DNA of 47,790 nucleotides, taken from assembly GCA_021203515.1 (NCBI GenBank), contig JAJQAY010000010.1, positions 1-47,790 on the forward strand, in the 5' to 3' direction. How positions within the stretch are numbered: position 1 is the stretch's first letter; each line of letters starts with the position of its first letter. The translations under genes and the position numbers were made by a program. The notes under the pieces were generated by a model that made no database searches, had not been told where the DNA came from, and saw only the letters and a list, made by a program, of their open reading frames with translations. The stretch is from Bacteroides sp. (GTDB lineage Bacteria; Bacteroidota; Bacteroidia; Bacteroidales; Bacteroidaceae). Below are positions 47,742 through 47,790 of this stretch, in pieces.

Positions 47742-47790
47742 AACGGCGACTACCTACTCTCCCACTGTTACGCAGTACCATCGGCGTGAT
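47742..47790 (-). rRNA. rrf: 5S ribosomal RNA, 3' part, cut by the window edge
   Basis: The minus strand reads ATCACGCCGATGGTACTGCG, then the conserved GTGGGAGAGTAGG and GTCGCCG, which is the 3' half of bacterial 5S rRNA (loop E/helix IV and closing stem). The rest of the gene and the rRNA operon lie to the right of the window. The exact 3' end is estimated from the closing stem. Confidence 0.9.

Overview
The window looks like a Bacteroides-type (Bacteroidales) gut anaerobe chromosome. The evidence is a type III glutamine synthetase (GlnN), the LL-diaminopimelate aminotransferase route to lysine and cell wall, a eukaryotic-type (GT3) glycogen synthase next to a short glucan phosphorylase, a V/A-type ATPase operon with a DUF2764 gene, an HU-HIG DNA-binding protein, and several TAnnTTTG promoter elements typical of the Bacteroidetes housekeeping sigma factor. 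The species cannot be named from this sequence alone.

Layout. 1-2.6 kb: a degenerate 22/23-bp repeat array, an HU-like protein and a convergent AAA-ATPase/nuclease-fold protein. 2.7-11.1 kb, minus strand: glmS, then purF, a 61-residue membrane microprotein, carA and carB. 11.5-19.5 kb, plus strand: gltB, gltD, asnB. 19.5-20.9 kb: a small YtxH-like gene with a damaged start and a phosphodiesterase with a frameshifted tail. 21.2-28.5 kb, plus strand: dapF, dapL, then an outer-membrane barrel protein, a P-II protein, an ammonium channel and glnN. 28.7-34.2 kb: three consecutive broken genes (a GH9 hydrolase, an S37-type peptidase, a ThrE-type exporter). 34.3-39.6 kb, minus strand: glycogen synthase, glucan phosphorylase, gpmA. 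39.9-47.5 kb, minus strand: a V/A-ATPase operon in the order E, DUF2764, A, B, D, I, K. The window ends in the 3' end of a 5S rRNA gene with its terminator.

How the genes fit together. The first 28 kb is essentially a glutamine/ammonium hub. The Amt channel, P-II sensor and GlnN bring in ammonium and make glutamine. GltBD, AsnB, GlmS, PurF and CarAB spend it on glutamate, asparagine, amino sugar, purine and carbamoyl phosphate. The right part handles glycogen storage, lower glycolysis and ion-motive energy.

The most unusual content lies between genes. (1) Six arrays have an exact or near-exact 22-bp period. Five of them begin 0-64 bp after a stop codon (glmS, gltD, gpmA, glgP, ntpK); their cores are dyad-symmetric and several end in a T-run like intrinsic terminators. 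(2) Runs of 7-bp repeats, often in facing inverted orientation, fill the gaps between co-directional genes. One such run sits inside the gltB reading frame, and others form the last codons of dapF and ntpB. (3) Coding damage is concentrated in a few accessory genes, while all the large core genes are intact.
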